From positions 1 to 8,154 of the forward strand of contig SFFS01000115.1 of the NCBI GenBank assembly GCA_004557805.1: 8,154 bases of DNA, written 5' to 3'. This document shows positions 6,269 to 8,154 of this stretch, piece after piece (the first letter of the stretch is position 1; every line of letters begins with the position of its first letter). The notes beneath the pieces are model-generated. The model did not search any database, was not told where the DNA came from, and saw only the letters and a list, made by a program, of their open reading frames with translations. The translations under genes were made by a program, and so were the position numbers. This DNA comes from Clostridiales bacterium. Lineage in GTDB: Bacteria; Bacillota; Clostridia; Christensenellales; Aristaeellaceae.

Positions 6269-8154
6269 TTATTTGTTCTCCGCTTCCGTGCCGATAGCAA
6301 CGTAGCGCGGGATACGCGTGAGCGGCTTGAATTCAACGCCGCCGTCCTCATAGAATTTGGAGAAGAACTCGATATACGCCAGACGGCAGGAATGCACGTA
6401 CGCGCCGAGCACGTTGATGAACGCGTTGAACGCATGTACCGCCACTAGCAGAAGCACGCCCAGCACATAGCCGATGGGATTGGTCATCAGCAGGCCGGCC
6501 AGCATGTTGGCCACCATTCCGATAACGCCCGTAGCGAGGCCCATGCCGAACAGGCGCATATAGCTGAGAATATCGCCCAGCCACGAGGAAATGCCGTACA
6601 GCGCGCCGAAGCCGCCCATGAGCTTGCCCACCACCGTGGGCTTGTCGCGTCCGGCCGTGAGCAAGATACCCACCGCGCCGCCGATCATCATGAACTTGCC
6701 GATCGTCGCGCCGCCGGGAACGAGCATCATCACGCCCACGCCCACCAGCAGGATGATCCAGAAGCCCTGATCAAACAGCGCCGACCACGGCTTGCCGCGC
6801 TTGATGTTCATATACGCGCCCACGCCCACGCCGGTAAAGAGGTGAATGACGCCCATGCCGATGCAGATGTACATCATCTTCATCGGGTCTTCCAACGAGT
6901 TGATGATGATCGGCTGCAGGAACTTCGGGTTGAGGTTCGCGCCGAACCATGTGTCGTAGATCGTACCCCAGATGACGGTGAAAATGCCGCCGGCCGTAAG
7001 CACGCACATCATGTTGCGCATGGACTTGGGCGGATGCAGGAAGTGCATGATCAGCGGGATCATGATCGCCATCACCATGCCGTAGCCTGCGTCGGACACC
7101 ATCATGCCGAAGAAGCAGGCGAAGAACGGCGCCATCACCGCCGTCGGGTCGAACCCGCGCGGATCGGGCAGCGAATAGCCCACGACGATCGATTCATACG
7201 GCGCCGCAAACTTGTTGTTGTGCAGAAGCACAGGAGGCTGTTCCTCGTCGAGCGGGTCGCGGAATTCGATTTCGCATTCCGGGCTGACCTCGTGCAGCTT
7301 CTTTTCCAGCCGCTGCGCGGCGTTCGCGGGCGCCCAGCCCTCCATGAGGAAAGCGGTTTCCGTCTGCGCAAAGCGTCCGGCGGCATTCTGCCGGTCGCGC
7401 TCCTGCGCGGTCAGTTCGTAGAGGATGCGCAGCCGGGGCAGCTGAGCCGCCAGCGCGCGAAGTTCTTCGGTGATAGCCGCTCTTTCGGCGGCAATCTGTT
7501 CCAGTTCTTTTTCCAGCGCTTCGCGCTGCTGTTTCGCCGTGCCGTGATCGGAATCGAACTGCGCGGGCGTGAAATCCGCCGCCGCCAGCGCTTCCTGCGC
7601 GGCCTTCGCCTCGCCGCGATAGGCCACGGCCCATACGCACGCTTCGTCGCCGTTTGCGCCGACGGTCAGCAGCCGCGCGGTCAGCGGCGCGAAAGCGCCC
7701 TCAAGCGCCTCGATCTTCGACGCCGCGATTGTGCCGGCAAACTGCACCGTCTCGCGCGTGGGCGCGAGTTTTTCCACAGGGATATCGAACTCCTGCCACG
7801 GCCGCAGCTGCGCGATCTGCGCATTTGCACGGGCCTCGCGGCCCCGCAGGTCGCCCTCGCGCCGCTCGCACGCCTCGCACGCTTCCACCGCCGCCATCAC
7901 CGACTGAGCGTCGTCCGCAACGGCCTGCGCTTCTTCCTCGGTCGCATCGGGAATGCTGCTGAACATGTTCAGCAGGCTCTTCTTTTTGACCTCGTAGCGC
8001 GAAAGAAGCGAAATCGCCCATTTGATCCGGCTGAGCTTTTCCTCGGCATTTTCGGCCTGTCCGCGTTCGCGGCCCAGATACGCTTTGAGCTGCTCGTCCT
8101 GGATTTCCGTGATTTCCACGCAGCCCATACGCTGTATGGCGCGAAGGAGAGATC
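6269..8154 (-). CDS. ntpI: V-type ATPase subunit I (membrane stator, a-subunit homologue), 5' partial
   Basis: This is the membrane stator that supplies the ion half-channels beside the rotor ring and anchors the outer stalks. The first in-window ATG (8128) is not the true start. The frame stays open to the window edge and reads SLLRAIQR just before MGCVEITE, which matches the usual N-terminal strand-helix of this family, and no ribosome site precedes that ATG. About 20-30 residues are probably missing. Counting from Met-8128, residues 1-300 are hydrophilic with heptad-rich helices (about 60-110 and 190-232). Residues 326-578 hold about eight membrane segments, opening with a MVSDAGYG motif. 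Two conserved arginines stand out: R525 in SYMRLFG and R582 in SCRLAYIEFF. R582 (bases 6383-6385) aligns with the essential arginine of yeast subunit a that faces the rotor carboxylate. The stop is TAA, 30 bases before the K start. Visible length is 627 residues, and the family is usually about 650. Confidence 0.97.
   Translation of the reverse strand, partial: SLLRAIQRMGCVEITEIQDEQLKAYLGRERGQAENAEEKLSRIKWAISLLSRYEVKKKSLLNMFSSIPDATEEEAQAVADDAQSVMAAVEACEACERREGDLRGREARANAQIAQLRPWQEFDIPVEKLAPTRETVQFAGTIAASKIEALEGAFAPLTARLLTVGANGDEACVWAVAYRGEAKAAQEALAAADFTPAQFDSDHGTAKQQREALEKELEQIAAERAAITEELRALAAQLPRLRILYELTAQERDRQNAAGRFAQTETAFLMEGWAPANAAQRLEKKLHEVSPECEIEFRDPLDEEQPPVLLHNNKFAAPYESIVVGYSLPDPRGFDPTAVMAPFFACFFGMMVSDAGYGMVMAIMIPLIMHFLHPPKSMRNMMCVLTAGGIFTVIWGTIYDTWFGANLNPKFLQPIIINSLEDPMKMMYICIGMGVIHLFTGVGVGAYMNIKRGKPWSALFDQGFWIILLVGVGVMMLVPGGATIGKFMMIGGAVGILLTAGRDKPTVVGKLMGGFGALYGISSWLGDILSYMRLFGMGLATGVIGMVANMLAGLLMTNPIGYVLGVLLLVAVHAFNAFINVLGAYVHSCRLAYIEFFSKFYEDGGVEFKPLTRIPRYVAIGTEAENK

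Noticed and set aside
2..8154. Possible novel system, mobile element, CRISPR array, tRNA or terminator.
   Set aside because: All bases except spacers of 30 or fewer are covered by eight standard V-type ATPase genes. I saw no direct-repeat arrays, transposase fragments, tRNA-like folds or hairpins followed by T-runs in the spacers.

Overview
The window is one uninterrupted stretch of a V/A-type (archaeal/bacterial vacuolar-type) ATPase operon. All eight genes lie on the minus strand, so transcription runs from high to low coordinates. The order is subunit I (5' end cut by the window edge), K, E, C, F, A, B and D, which is the ntpIKECGABD order of Enterococcus hirae and the order seen in many Clostridia. 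Every gene is intact apart from the missing start of subunit I. The last stop codon, that of subunit D, lies at bases 2-4.

Organism (inference): a bacterium, most likely a GC-rich anaerobic Firmicute/Clostridia-type lineage. The reasons are strong AAGGAGG-type Shine-Dalgarno sites, GC-rich codon use, a double-hairpin K subunit of enterococcal type, and catalytic residues in A and B that fall at the same numbers as in E. hirae NtpA and NtpB. No rRNA or other taxonomic marker is present, so no genus can be named.

Layout: 6269-8154 encodes the membrane stator subunit I. 5753-6238 encodes the rotor-ring subunit K. 5153-5740 encodes peripheral-stalk subunit E. 4144-5124 encodes the rotor socket C. 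3804-4154 encodes central-stalk F. 2027-3796 encodes catalytic A, 643-2025 encodes B, and 2-643 encodes central-stalk D. Spacers are 30 bases or shorter. Several junctions overlap or touch (C/F 11 nt, A/B 1 nt gap, B/D TAATG), which points to translational coupling. No promoter, terminator, tRNA, CRISPR array or mobile element was found, and no stretch longer than 30 bases lies outside a gene.

How it works together: A3B3 forms the ATPase head, D and F form the central shaft, C sits the shaft on the K ring, I holds the ion half-channels, and E (with a G/H-type partner not in the window) forms the outer stalks. K carries the complete Na+-binding residue set known from E. hirae, so the enzyme is predicted to move Na+. 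Sequence alone does not show whether it mainly pumps ions or makes ATP. I see no novel system here. The useful points are start-site corrections for A, B, C, F and I, the Na+ signature, and the coupling pattern.
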